In this document: one piece after another, positions 36,593 to 46,914 of the stretch
Position numbering within the stretch: the stretch's first letter is position 1
How the letters are laid out: each line of letters starts with the position of its first letter
NCBI GenBank assembly: GCA_031213475.1
Contig: JARUPZ010000009.1
Coordinates: 6,729,601 to 6,793,600, forward strand
Direction: 5' to 3'
DNA length: 64,000 bases
Source: Nereocystis luetkeana
Taxonomy: Eukaryota > Sar > Phaeophyceae > Laminariales > Laminariaceae
The notes under the pieces: generated by a model
What the model saw: only the letters and a program-made list of their open reading frames with translations
What the model was told of the DNA's origin: nothing
The model's database searches: none
Translations under genes and position numbers: made by a program

Positions 36593-37672
36593 ATACTGCT
36601 GCTGCTGCTGCTGCTGCTGATACTGCTGCTGCTGCTGCTGCGGCTGCTGCCCACCCTTGTACCTCCCGCCTCTCCTGTCCCTCCTTTCCCTTCCTGGACC
36701 CGCACCTCCACCACTGGTAGGCTGCGCACCTCCGGCGTACAAAGCATGCTGGTTTCCCACTCCCTGCACACCCAACGCCTTGGAAACCATTTCTTTATCT
36801 GCCTTATCGTTTGCGTACGCATCGCGGATGATCTCATCGATCTCGGAACGGGGGATGGACGGGCGGGAAAGAACGGACTTGCTTTGTATCATATATAGAG
36901 GCGAGAGGTTCGTCACGATATGTCGGTTAACCTCTTCCACACTCATCCCACAGCCAAGCATGGCCAGCTCATCTGCTGCCTTATCCACCCTCCCTAGGAA
37001 CAGCACGGGGTTTTCGTCCTCGATCATTCTGATGGTTGTAAACTCTCTCTTCAGTCTATGGGTGGCCGCTATTGTCCTTGGCATGTAGTAATCTTCTAAT
37101 TCCTTCCATGCACCACTTGGTGACATTGCCTTCTGCATTCTGAACTCAGCCATTGCGTATCCAGTCATTGCTTCCATCATCAGTCCATAAACTAATCGGG
37201 CATCCCTAATCTCCTGAGGAGAATGCCTCGATGCTAGCTCCTCTTCCGACACCCTCACGTCACCAACCATAACAGGGGTTGACGTGCTTAACACATGTAG
37301 GCACCCTAGGGATGACAGGTACGCTTCGAACTTGCTACGCCACATACTAAAGTGGGCTTCTATGTTATCGAATTTGGGGGGTCTCGACTGGGACAAACTA
37401 GGGCGGTATAAAGAAGTGTTTGGTGACATGCCTGGACGGGCTCCCAGCCCAGGTGTCGTCACCGTCGATGCTGCTGGTTCCCTCGCAGCTGCTTCTCCTC
37501 TCGCCCCCCCACCGGCCCCCCCTTCCATTCCTTCTTGCGGCGCGTTCCTCTCGGCGCCCAACTTCTGCTCTTCTATCATCTTCTCCAGGATCTCGATTTT
37601 CTCTTTCATCCTCAGCATCTCTTCCATGGCCACGCTTGTTTCCTGACTAGACATGCCATCTGAACCAGACAT
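32156..37672 (-). mobile_element. gag-pol coding region of the young Copia (parts)
   Basis: Parts in sense order. Gag lies at about 36.1-37.7 kb, with a ~75-residue Gln-rich tract (36.42-36.66 kb) and a zinc knuckle (CFRCGKHGHYAAAC) near 36.1 kb. The protease motif ADSGATFHV is near 35.8 kb. The integrase zinc-binding and DDE core lie at about 34.7-35.4 kb. A linker at about 33.8-34.5 kb combines a long Pro/Ser tract with about 2.5 copies of a 37-residue repeat. Reverse transcriptase (VDDIF active site) and RNase H follow to about 32.2 kb. ATG at 37670-37672 is the first Met in frame and is preferred to the upstream TTG. The region has about one break. Confidence 0.9.
33830..34105 (-). repeat. 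111-bp tandem repeat inside the Copia linker
   Basis: About 2.5 units of exactly 111 bp (unit starts near 33835, 33946 and 34057) encode a Gly/Arg/Glu-rich 37-residue repeat between integrase and reverse transcriptase. The whole-codon period keeps the frame. Confidence 0.9.
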
Positions 37673-37744
37673 GTCGGAAGGTTCCCACCTCTCTAGGTTG
37701 GCCTCGGCTACGCTTGCCAATAGAAGATCACCGGTTCACTAGTG
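37673..37744 (-). promoter_or_regulatory. short leader with primer-binding-like site of the young Copia
   Basis: About 70 bp between the 5' LTR and the first Met. In sense it starts CACTAGTGAACCGGTGATC, without the usual TGG start of a tRNA-3'-end primer site. The relic element shares CACTAGTGA at the same place. Confidence 0.45.
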
Positions 37745-38359
37745 TGTTGATTGATCTCTAAAGGTATAGACGCAGCTGGCACGGGAACGCGTGGTTGACT
37801 CCAGACAATAACACGGAACTTCTCTTATATATATTATTACGTATCAGTGCTGTCGAGTGACTCAGGTGGCGGCGCATCCACACGATTATCCATCACATTG
37901 CAGGCACAATTAATCTCCCGCTCTTATAATCCCACATCAATATATTTTTTTATTTTTTTTTTTTCTTCATCCCATTCATTATCTTCGCACATCTTCTCTC
38001 TCCTTCCAACTCGTAACTCAGATCCGGGGTCACATAGCAGGCTCTTCTCCCCCCTTCCCGCTACGATACGTGCCTTCATTTTTTTATCGCGAGAAGATTT
38101 CAGCCTTTTCTTCCCTCGTCGACTCGCATCGCATTGTGCCTACCCACGCTGCAAGGCGCTCTCAACAATTGAATCCCTTTTTTATATTTTTGCAAATAAA
38201 GTCAAAGTCCGACCCTCCTGGGGCTCGAACCCAGGACTCAAACAAGTAGAATTCGAGGTTAACCACTTGAACCACCGGGGCGACCGGCATATATGGAACT
38301 CCCTGATTATCAGATACTAAATGAAACATCTACGTCGTGTCTATTGAGCACAGTCAATA
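37745..38359 (-). repeat. 5' LTR of the young Copia, split by a SINE
   Basis: It is 615 bp long. Removing the SINE (343 bp) and one copy of its ATATAT duplication leaves 266 bp, the length of the other LTR and identical to it by eye. Confidence 0.95.
37946..38288 (-). mobile_element. tRNA-derived SINE, copy 1, nested in the Copia LTR
   Basis: Read on the minus strand, the 5' head has tRNA-like pol III promoter boxes: A box TGGTTCAAGTGG and B box GGTTCGAGCCC about 35 bp later. A GC-poorer body follows, then an A-rich tail seen as a T run at 37946-37966. ATATAT on each side (37940-37945 and 38289-38294) is the probable target duplication. It has no coding capacity and needs a partner LINE for movement. 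Copies 2 and 3 are closely similar. Confidence 0.9.
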
Positions 38360-38364
38360 GGCCC
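38360..38364. repeat. target-site duplication, right
   Basis: GGCCC, matching 31085-31089. Five bases is the usual Copia duplication length. Confidence 0.85.
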
Positions 38365-38880
38365 TTCGCTCTTTTTGGTACTGACTAAGCAGATGACCAA
38401 TGTTGTTTGTTGTTGTTGTTCTCACTTTAACTCTCAGACGAAGGAGTCCATGGTCACACAAAAGGTGCTGGAGCCCTAAGAAGATCCGAAAAACGAAAAA
38501 AAAACGAAAATTCGGCTGCCTCAAAATACACGAGACAGACGAAGAAAGCGCACACGAGCTAAAACCAAAGTGCAAACTGAACTAACATGGCCGCGGGTAT
38601 ATCCTCTCAACAATAACATAGAGTACCCCCGTTCCCGCCACTAACCAACTCGTGGTTGCTGACTACAGCGGATGCTGTCTGAAGTGCTGCCTGTGAAGGA
38701 AGGCTCATAACCTCGAGGGTCATGACCTGAAGGAATAATGCATGTTTAGGCTCTGTCTTCTATGAGAAGAGATGCAGAGGCGGCACCGAAGTGTCTGTGA
38801 AGATCACTTACTTGTGATGAAGAAAGAAGATGGTTTGAAATTGGCGCTTAATTGGCCATTATAGAAGGAATCTTGATCTC
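38365..38880. other. no feature recognised
   Basis: Unique-looking sequence to the right of the Copia element. No gene is supported. Confidence 0.4.
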
Positions 38881-38887
38881 AGAGATC

Positions 38888-39003
38888 AAGAGGAGAAGAG
38901 GAAAGGAGAAGGAGAGAGGGAAGGAAAGGAATGGAAGAGAAAAGGAAATGGAAGAAGAGGAAATGGAATAAGAAGAGTGGAAAGGAAATGGAAGAGAGTG
39001 AGC
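38888..39003 (+). repeat. ~115-bp polypurine tract
   Basis: Almost entirely A and G (GAGGAGAAGAGG-type) with only a few T residues. Such tracts can form triplex DNA. Confidence 0.85.
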
Positions 39004-39927
39004 AAGGTGGGGCATGCCATCACCTGATCACGAGACAATGCCCATGCTACGGGCAGGTTTATTCTACAGCAGCAGCCCGTCAAGGTTCCGTGAACCGTTC
39101 CTAGCAATGTCCCTGCAACGAGCAATGCCCCTGCAACGTTCTATGTAGCGTACTCGTAACGTTATATGGAACGTTACCTGCTACCTATTGTGGTAGACTA
39201 GCTACCCTGCGTTACGATCAGTATGATAGAGATAAGTTGAATACAGTGCTTCGGCAAGAAAGAACAAACTCAAGTCTCGCCGCATATCGTATTTCTCCGC
39301 ATCTATCATAAGATACTCTTAGTAAGCTCGTGTGAAGTGACTGCGCATCACAATAGATATGGATGTCAACGTCCATATGCTGACTGCCTGCACCGTACGA
39401 AACGCACGGGAGTCGTGAAAACGAAAGAAGAACACACCTGCCTGCTATCTGGAGTGTTGTCAGAGTGAAGACTCGCGGATATGCAGTGAAAAATGAAGCA
39501 ATCGAACCTTCCTACCATACGAGTATCAACGATCGCTATCTCTTCCTGGATTGTCTGACACAAAAAGGTGCAGCACAGTTAGTTATGATACCACGTCCCT
39601 GATAATTGCGTAGGTTATTCCCCATGAAGGGTATACAACTCGTTAAACTACAAAGACCAGTGACGACATTAATAACAAGTACCGGTAGATACTATTCTGC
39701 CTCGTGAAAAACAAACTATGACCGCTTCTCTCGTGATGACAGTGTGCGCGCAGATCATGGGTCTCCGTGCACCGTCTTCCTGCCGCTCTTCATGGCCGCC
39801 TCGTCGCCTTGGCCCAATCCACCCGCTCCTTTGCGCGTGCACTCGTTGCCATTCCCTTCCAGTCGTTTCCCTTTCTCCGTCATCCTGAAAAACAAAATGC
39901 TCCTCGCACTTGCGGTTCTGATCATGC
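39004..39927. other. no recognised gene
   Basis: Contains a short tandem near 39100-39135 (GCAATGxCCCTGCAAC twice) and nothing else recognised. Confidence 0.35.
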
Positions 39928-39928
39928 C

Positions 39929-40037
39929 TATTACGGGGGTCCATAGTTAACAGGACCAAATATTGTTAGTAAAAATGGTTAAAGATATAGGTTTTTATGT
40001 ATACCATAGGTCCTGTTAACTATATCCCCCCGTAATA
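39929..40037. mobile_element. TA-type MITE, copy A
   Basis: TATTACGGGGG at one end and CCCCCCGTAATA at the other, with inner inverted blocks CCATAGTTAACAGGACC / GGTCCTGTTAACTAT. The total is about 105 bp. Flanking TA pairs suit a Tc1/mariner-like target duplication. The centre is AT-rich. Non-coding. Confidence 0.75.
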
Positions 40038-41428
40038 GACATAGGTTCGACCAGTGAATACTCTAGAATGGTGGAAAGCTGGGGCCTACCAAAGGAAACA
40101 ACTTTAATCACAAAAGGAGACCTATGCCACCATACATAAAGCGCCTTTTGTAGAAACAGTTCCTTCCTGTGGCAAGACTGCCTTGCTTGCCGAACAACTC
40201 CACCCCAACTGCATCGTTGTTGCAAGAGCACGTGGTTGATTGTGATACCCCTGGTATATACGACGTCTGGCGGATCTGAGGCATGGAAATGTCCATCGAT
40301 TTCATATTGTACCAGGTATGTCGTCTTAGGTGATATACTGTGAATAGAGGTCGTCGACTGGGGAACCTCTACGAAAATAGTATAATACGTATAACGTGTC
40401 GGAAGATTCACGTTTAATGACGCTAAAGCAAGCAAACTCAACCATATTTGACAACATTATCATCTGTGTCTGTTGCACAATGTCTGACATATTTCCCGAA
40501 TGTGAGGCAAGTTCTATAAACAAAACCAAACCAAACCGGACGCCGGATGCTGTGCGGAGAGTTTAGAAGGTACGCACATGTTTGGATGTTATCGAGATTG
40601 GGAGCATGGAGATATTACGAATATTGACACCGCCTCGCAACTGCTGCATGTATGTACGCACGAATATGTGGTGGGGTCATACACTTGATTCGATAGCGCA
40701 TGTTCCGATATATTCGTTCGTGTTAGCATATATATACGATGCTCAGAATTGACGAGTACAACCTAGCTCTGTTGTCCCACTCGGATCTGAACCTATATAC
40801 CTTGCAGGTTTGTGCATGGTTCATTGCTCTGTCTCTACGCACACCCACGGCGTGCTTTCCGCAGATGATGAACGAGATGATGCTCGTTGGCGTGTAGGCA
40901 TATATATCTATATTATATATATTTAGGCATACGGTACTTATATGGAATGTAGGCCTACATTAACAAATACACATAATTCCGGAAAACAGTCGACAAATAC
41001 GAAGTAGTAGGTGGAACACACGGCGAACCGGAAAAAATGTCGATCATTGTTCACACATAACTGAGACACAAACTACAATGAGAATGGTTGCCTGGTACGG
41101 TCAACAAAAAAATGACAAATAAAATACGAAAGAAAGAGAACACAATCAAACTACAAGAAATATTTGAATGGAAACTAGGGAACAGGTGGTATTTCGAGAC
41201 GACAGCGCCAATTTAAAGTTAGCTGGGCTGCTGGCAGCTGCTGAGATAGTAATTAATCCTACTGTATGTAGGAGTACGGTGCACGATACGGTCATCCAAA
41301 AAACAAGCACCGTGGCTCATTATTGGTTTCTCTCTCCCACATACCTGGTAGGAAATATGAATCCCTTGAAGAAAGCTGTAGCTCGGGAGGCTCAGTACCT
41401 GACCGGAAAGCTACGGAATACCTGGTAG
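40038..41428. other. no recognised gene
   Basis: TACCWGGTA sites lie at 40310, 41342 and 41419. TATA-rich patches lie near 40720 and 40905. The frames present are short and lack motifs. Confidence 0.35.
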
Positions 41429-41429
41429 C

Positions 41430-41537
41430 TATTACGGGGGACCATAGTTAATAGGACCTATGGCATACATAAAAACCTATATATTTCACCATTTTTACTA
41501 ACAACATTTGGTCCTGTTAATTATGGCCCTTGTGTTC
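41430..41537. mobile_element. TA-type MITE, copy B
   Basis: Starts TATTACGGGGGACCATAG and is in the opposite orientation to copy A internally. Its right end is diverged (GTTAATTATGGCCCTTGTG). Confidence 0.7.
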
Positions 41538-41759
41538 AAGAGTGAGCGTATTCTACTGATCTTCAATCAATCTGCCCTCTGGGGACCATGCAACTCGCGT
41601 GCTCTTGACTCTTCTTAGTAAGTACACACCCCGACACCCAGCCAGGAGAAAAAAAACGAAACCATTATCGTTCACAACAACACGAGAGAAGGAACGGAAT
41701 CGGACGCGAATGAATGAAGGTTGTGCCATCCAGGTTTTGGTATGCTCGGTACATCCAAA
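41538..41759. other. no feature recognised
   Basis: Short unique-looking stretch with no supported gene. Confidence 0.35.
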
Positions 41760-41834
41760 CTGTCCACCACGGCACAGCACCGGGCAAACCGCAACTGACT
41801 GCCCACCACGGCACAGCACCGGGCAAACCGCGTC
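41760..41834 (+). repeat. 39-bp tandem duplication
   Basis: Two adjacent units around CCACCACGGCACAGCACCGG, 39 bp apart, with a few differences. Confidence 0.9.
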
Positions 41835-42833
41835 ATCTCGAGACGCCTAAACATGAGCCATGCTAAGTAGCGGCAGGGGACGAGAGGCGCCTATCGCCCC
41901 CCGACCTGGCAGCCGTGGCTTGTCATCTTACTTATGTGCACTTGGTCGACAAGGCAGACGGCGAAGGTTGGGCCTGTACGTATCTCCAAAGACACGAACA
42001 AGTATAGTTGCTTTAAGCCAGGCTAACAATCTGATGTACTACTTTGATCCTTGGCGGACATATGAAAAGTATCGAACGCCACAATATCGGTACTACTGTG
42101 TTCTGGACTAGTTGTGCGCTGCCCAACGTTTTGCTGCCACTTTTATATGGCACTCGGACGAATGAATCAGATTCTCACACGCAATAATAGGGTGCAAAAG
42201 AAACATGGAAATCGTTGTCCCATAGTATTAAACCCTTCTCTTTCGGGGCACACTCCGATGCCACACATTATGAACATTCGAGACTGACTGGCTAAAACTA
42301 AGATGGTCACTCGGCCGAATTTCTCTCATCAACTAAAAACATTTTTGTTTTACGTTTACCCAGCCCTTTCCACTTTTGTAGCGCCATCCATGGGTCGAGG
42401 CTTCAAGTTTTTCTTTCTGGAGTTGATTACTGAACACAGAGCCGACTGTCGAGAACACATCTCATGACATGGGTGGGGTAGATAAAAACCGAGGCGAACC
42501 AACGCAGACAAAACGTGCTGAACTGTGTTATAGGCACAAACCCGAACCACGCGTGAAGTGCGAAAACACTCTACCAGGTACATGGTGTACGCGTACGTGA
42601 GAGACGACCATTAGCAGGATGTAGCAGGGGCAAAACGCCGACCAAAGAATCTGTAAAACGAAAAAAAAAAACGAATTATCATCTTTGAACGTATCCCGCA
42701 TAATATATATGAACGCGCAGCAAATATATTCGGATTCGCAAGGTTTGGGTGTCGTGTACCGGTAGGTTTCATTCGTGCGTATTGTGTGTACTCGAAAGTG
42801 CGCGTATGTAACGTAGTGCCGTAGCCACGTTAG
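41835..42833. other. no recognised gene
   Basis: Chance-length frames only. A TACCAGGTA site lies at 42572-42580. Confidence 0.35.
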
Positions 42834-42912
42834 CCCCTTTAGAACCGCAGTCCCGTTTGGGGGGCAAACTACTTGGGATTAGATTTGTAAAACGGGACTG
42901 CGGTTCTAAAAG
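42834..42912. mobile_element. piggyBac-type MITE, copy 2
   Basis: CCCCTTTAGAACCGCAGTCC at the left and GGGACTGCGGTTCTAAAAG at the right. The internal arms are more eroded than in the 4.6-kb copy. The left flank is TTAG and the right TTAA is lost, so this copy is older. Confidence 0.75.
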
Positions 42913-42939
42913 TGCAGAGGAGTCTTCTATGAGTACATG

Positions 42940-43640
42940 TCATTCGCTTCCAGCGCCGACTTCATACTGACCATGCCACCCTCTCGTACGCGAAGGCCCT
43001 CAAGATGACACGTTGCGAGAGCATCGAAACGACCATTCGTAAACGGCGGCTCTTCTTTGCGGGGGGCGTGGCACGGCAAAGCAAGGAGCGATTACCCAAT
43101 CGGGTAATGCTCGGGACGATAGCTGGTGGGGAGAACCCGAGACCAGGCGGACAGTGTAAGACTTGGCATAGATGCATAGTCGAAGACCTTAGGGAGTTCC
43201 GAGCCACCGAAGGGTCAACGGAAGTTGCCCCCTTGGTGTTTGGAGTTGAGACCGCGTTGTGGCCCACTGCAGCCAAAAAGGTGGGGAAGTGGTACCGGGG
43301 GATCCTTGAAGCAGCCGAACGGTTCATGGTGAGGTGGCACGAGGCTGAGGCTGAGATGAGTAGACAGCGCCGCGCATCCGCCGTGGATGGTGCCCAAGGG
43401 AACGGGGGGGGAGGGGGCAACAGGAGAAGTGGCATAAAGCCCGACCGAGGGAATGCGGAGAGGGGGGGGAACAGGAGGGGTAGAAGGGAAACGGCGGTAG
43501 ACGAAAGCAGGAAGGAGATGGCAGACAGGGTAGCAAGGCACCAAGTCGACTAGGAAGTAGAATATGACCATACTACTAGTGCTACCAACTGGTGCAGCTG
43601 GCTCGAACGTGGTCTTTCCTTGTCTTCTCTTTTAGTTTTT
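42940..43640 (+). mobile_element. LINE 3' end: reverse-transcriptase C-terminus and 3' UTR
   Basis: A plus frame from about 42940 to 43553 carries LHTDHATLSYAKALKMTRCE, then ESIETTIRKRRLFFAGGVAR and RLPNRVMLG. This is the C-terminal arrangement (helical segment, then R-R-x-x-F-x-G-x-x-x-R and a Gly-rich block) seen after the RT domain of many LINEs. A basic Gly/Arg-rich tail ends in ARHQVD. The frame is closed upstream by a stop near 42935, close to the MITE, so the copy is 5'-truncated, as is usual for LINEs. The longest ATG-started frame is 43005-43553. A T-rich 3' UTR follows. Confidence 0.7.
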
Positions 43641-43739
43641 TTTTTTTTTCCTTTCTTGCGCTGACTCTCCGTGATTTTCATTTCATTTTTTTTCTCTTCC
43701 CCTTCCTTTTCTGATTGATAAGCCGTACCCAAGGAGCCG

Positions 43740-43960
43740 TGTGGCGTGGTTGGAAGACGAACCTGCTCTGCTCGGCTCGTATTGTCTGACCCCAAGGGGC
43801 TGGGCATAGTTGACGAACGCAGGGCGGAGACGGCAGTTTGGGTAGCAAGGTACCAGGCGGATTAGCAGGGAGAACCTGGCTATACTACTCGTACCACAAG
43901 CTGCTGCCGCCACCTGGAAGGTGCTTTGGGCTTTGGTCTGCCTGTTATTTCCCCTTTGTT
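43740..43960 (+). mobile_element. second LINE 3' end, shorter copy
   Basis: The last 18 codons (VDERRAETAVWVARYQAD, stop at 43863-43865) align with the end of the preceding LINE frame (VDESRKEMADRVARHQVD), and the bases after the stop also align for about 90 bp. This is a separate, more truncated copy of the same family placed directly downstream, followed by T-rich sequence. Confidence 0.65.
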
Positions 43961-45111
43961 ATTTTCCCTTGTTACTTTCTCCTTGGTTCTTTGTCTTACT
44001 CTGTTCACAAGCAGTGGTGTTTTTATGTTATTTCTTCTTTTTTCCAGCTCGTTCTTTTTCAAGTGTTGGCCACCTCGCCTGCGGGGGGGGGGGGACGACA
44101 GATTGTTTCTCTTAGATTTTGCTTTCATTTTTCTTCTTTTTTATTTTTCGATTTGTCTACCTTGTTTTTGTTTTCTCTTTGATTGTTTCTTTTCGTTTCA
44201 CTATTTCATAGATTGCGTATGTCGTGCCTGTCGTATCTAGTATGATGACATGGCTTTGCATTGCCCACTGCAGTTCACACTGCACACGTGGCAACGTAGT
44301 ATCTCTGTGGCGTAGCTTTGTGACCACAGAACTTGTATCTCTTCTAGGATTGAAGAATCGGCACGGACACTGGTTGTGCTGGATGTCGACGGGTAGAAAG
44401 AACGGTTTAATGTCAAGAACACACACACACACAATGTGATGCAAATATATGAAACGAAAACTATACCAAAAAACACTCTGTCGGCATCCCGGCGTGAGAC
44501 CGTGTTCCGCAGCATTCTGAAAAGGTTTGGGACACAAAGTTGAAAATATGGCAGAACAACTATTAGACAGCAATCCTTTGCATGGAGATGGTTCTCGCGG
44601 GAGGCGTCACCACGCCCGAACTTCCTCACAGGGACGTATGTACTTGACAGCAATCGAAGCGAACACGGATTTTCAAGAAATTTTGTTGACCCTTGCAAAA
44701 ACAGGGAGCTCTGTGCGCCAGAGGATAGCAGACACGACGTTGGTTGACGTAGAGGCGTTCTACGATACAGGTTCGCCTTAAAAATTATGAGGCTCCACAC
44801 TTGAGGATCTCCATATCTCACCCCATAACTGACTTCAGCAAAAATCACAGCAAAAATCAAATAGCATCCCGGTTAACAATCCCATGGCCCGAGTCAAGAA
44901 AACATTTTTTTTCGAAATCAAGATTGGCATTCCGACGATTTGGGTGCAAGGAACCCCGTCTTTCAGAAACAAAATATCGGAAATGTGCTACCTCTATCGT
45001 AGAACGGGTCCGTACCAAGTAGGTACACAACCAAGACAGGTCGCGAATCTTATTGAGACTGAGCATACACACGAAGCACGTTTTTCGCACGTGACACAAG
45101 CTGTCGTTTCA
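43961..45111. other. T-rich LINE tail, then no confident gene
   Basis: T-rich sequence to about 44210. The 44345-44412 block repeats that at 4725-4795. A short plus frame (44554-44781, starting MAEQLLDSN) and another at 44884-45117 read smoothly but match nothing known. An (AC)n run lies near 44421. Confidence 0.35.
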
Positions 45112-45280
45112 GTTTAGGGTCAATCTTCACGAGGGGTGTTTTTCAGTTTTTTTCAGTATTTTCCCGAAGTTTCGGTATTTTCCTATTATAGGAAAAAACC
45201 CGACAAATAATAACGAAATTTTGTGAAAATAGTGAAATAAACCTAAAAAACAGCCCTCGTTAAGATTGACCCTTAGGTTG
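45112..45280. mobile_element. foldback (long inverted repeat) element
   Basis: Two arms of about 60-65 bp, roughly 80% complementary, starting TTAGGGTCAATCTTCACGAG and closing with its counterpart GATTGACCCTTAGG. A short AT-rich centre separates them. It is non-coding and probably a MITE of a third family. A single related arm lies at 2985-3085. Confidence 0.65.
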
Positions 45281-45416
45281 TTGTGTGTATCGTACAGTGC
45301 ACAGCGTTTAGGCCGGGATTGTTTCAATGGACTCGATCGTTTGTAGAGGTGGTGAGCTGCAACTGGTCGACGATATTCCGGTTGGCAGGAACTCTGTCTG
45401 CTCTCTTGCCTAATTT

Positions 45417-45507
45417 CCCCTTTTTTTAGAACCGCAGTCCCGTTTTGGGGGCAAACCACTTGGAACTCGACGGCATTGCCCCCGAAACGAGACTGCGGTT
45501 CTAAAAG
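45417..45507. mobile_element. piggyBac-type MITE, copy 3
   Basis: CCCCTTTTTTTAGAACCGCA at the left (T run expanded) and GACTGCGGTTCTAAAAG at the right, with GGGGGCAA / TTGCCCCC inner arms. No TTAA remains at the edges, so it is an older copy. Confidence 0.75.
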
Positions 45508-46802
45508 CGCTCTGACCGACACGTACTTACTGTGCATGTCTGAGCAGGTTCCAGTGCGCAATGCGGTGTGCTGTGATTGCGGTCGGTGCAATTTACAGAC
45601 CACAATGTGGTACGAAAAGCATTAAATATTTCCAGAAGTTCATATTGATGCATATAAAGCATTTATTTTCGCCATGAGGTACAAAAACCACGCATTCTTA
45701 CCGGGAAAAAATATGCTAAAGGTATATATATAATAACGATCACGCGAAAACGAGACAGACTCGAAACGGGCCCATGAGTGTCTGCGAATGTTACGAACTC
45801 AAAAAAATGAATCCACAGACTCAGGTCCAACGATACTTGAGTGGGACAACATGCATTGCCCACGGGAGAAATCTCTTTCGGAAACAACTGGGTACGCTCG
45901 ACCCAGAAGCAGTGAGAGTAGAACGCAAGCTACGTATGTATGTATAAACGCCACAATACAGTGACATTTGACTCGGCCAAACACCCTGTTGAGCTAGGTC
46001 GATGAGCGTGTATCATCACTTTATCTAGGCAGCAGAAAGTAAGTGTAACAACAACGAACGGTGGCAGCAGGGGCACGAACCGACCACCATGTCGAAATGT
46101 CGGTTTCGCAGAGGACCGTCTAAGGCAAACTTTTAAAGGTGGTGTTTATGGCCAGCGGACCTGAGAGCCGTCGTCCGTAGCCCGGTGTAGGTTCATCAGT
46201 ACGGTAGAGGGAGGGGTAGAAGGGGAAGCTGAAAAGACACAAACAACCGTGCCTATCATATATATATATATATCAACGCCACAATATACCACCTACCTGC
46301 GGATATTCTTGTGTCGGGCTATATATATGTTGTCTGTAACATCAAGCAGCCTACAGATGGACACGGGATGTTCCCTCCGACATACTACTGCACGCACATT
46401 TTCTATTATAGATTCTTCCTCAAATATGTTCGTTTTGAAATGTAATACTGGTAATACTTGTTGCGTGCACGCTGCTTGCCGAGCTTATCCGTCGCAGCAG
46501 GCATATCCCCCACTACTTATATACGAAAGTACACGTACACGCGTAGGCATACACCAAAATTTAATGTTTTTTCCCCCTATTTTGTGGTCAGATACAATGC
46601 ATACCTACCTGTAAAAAAAAACATTGGTACAACAGTGAGAGGTTTTGGGATAACATGTGTACCTGGTATACTCGTAGAGTCTATTTCGTCATCATAAACT
46701 TCTGAAGATATAATAATCCAGGTATATGGTCCTGGAACCAAAGACTACCAGTACGCACGTAGCTCTAGCGCACGTGAGAAATCAGGTCGAAAATCATGTA
46801 CG
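45508..46802. other. no recognised gene
   Basis: A (TA)n run at about 46258-46272 and a TACCTGGTA site at 46660. No supported gene. Confidence 0.35.
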
Positions 46803-46803
46803 A

Positions 46804-46914
46804 TTACGGGGGACCATAGTTAATAGGACCTATCTATATGGTATACGAGAAAACAATATAGTTGACCAATTTCACTAACAATGTTTGGTCCTATTAACTA
46901 TGGTCCCCCGTGAT
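46804..46914. mobile_element. TA-type MITE, copy C
   Basis: ATTACGGGGGACCATAGTTA at the left and TAACTATGGTCCCCCGTGAT at the right: the best-preserved arms of the family (about 27 bp). The interior is oriented as in copy B. Confidence 0.8.

Larger units (their letters stand above)
31090..38359 (-). mobile_element. young Ty1/Copia LTR retrotransposon, nearly whole
   Basis: This 7.27-kb element lies on the minus strand. Its two LTRs look identical by eye once a SINE inserted in the 5' LTR is set aside, and GGCCC is duplicated at 31085-31089 and 38360-38364. Both show a very recent insertion. Inside are Gag, protease, integrase, reverse transcriptase and RNase H in Copia order. A purine-rich tract on the sense strand directly precedes the 3' LTR. 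The coding region has about one break, and the SINE also interrupts the 5' LTR. Confidence 0.95.

Noticed and set aside
36401-36898. Leu-rich membrane protein on the plus strand
   Set aside because: It is the antisense of the Gln-rich tract in Copia Gag (CTG read instead of CAG).
45127-45603. 158-codon minus-strand gene
   Set aside because: The frame runs through both the foldback element and a piggyBac-type MITE, so it is chance.
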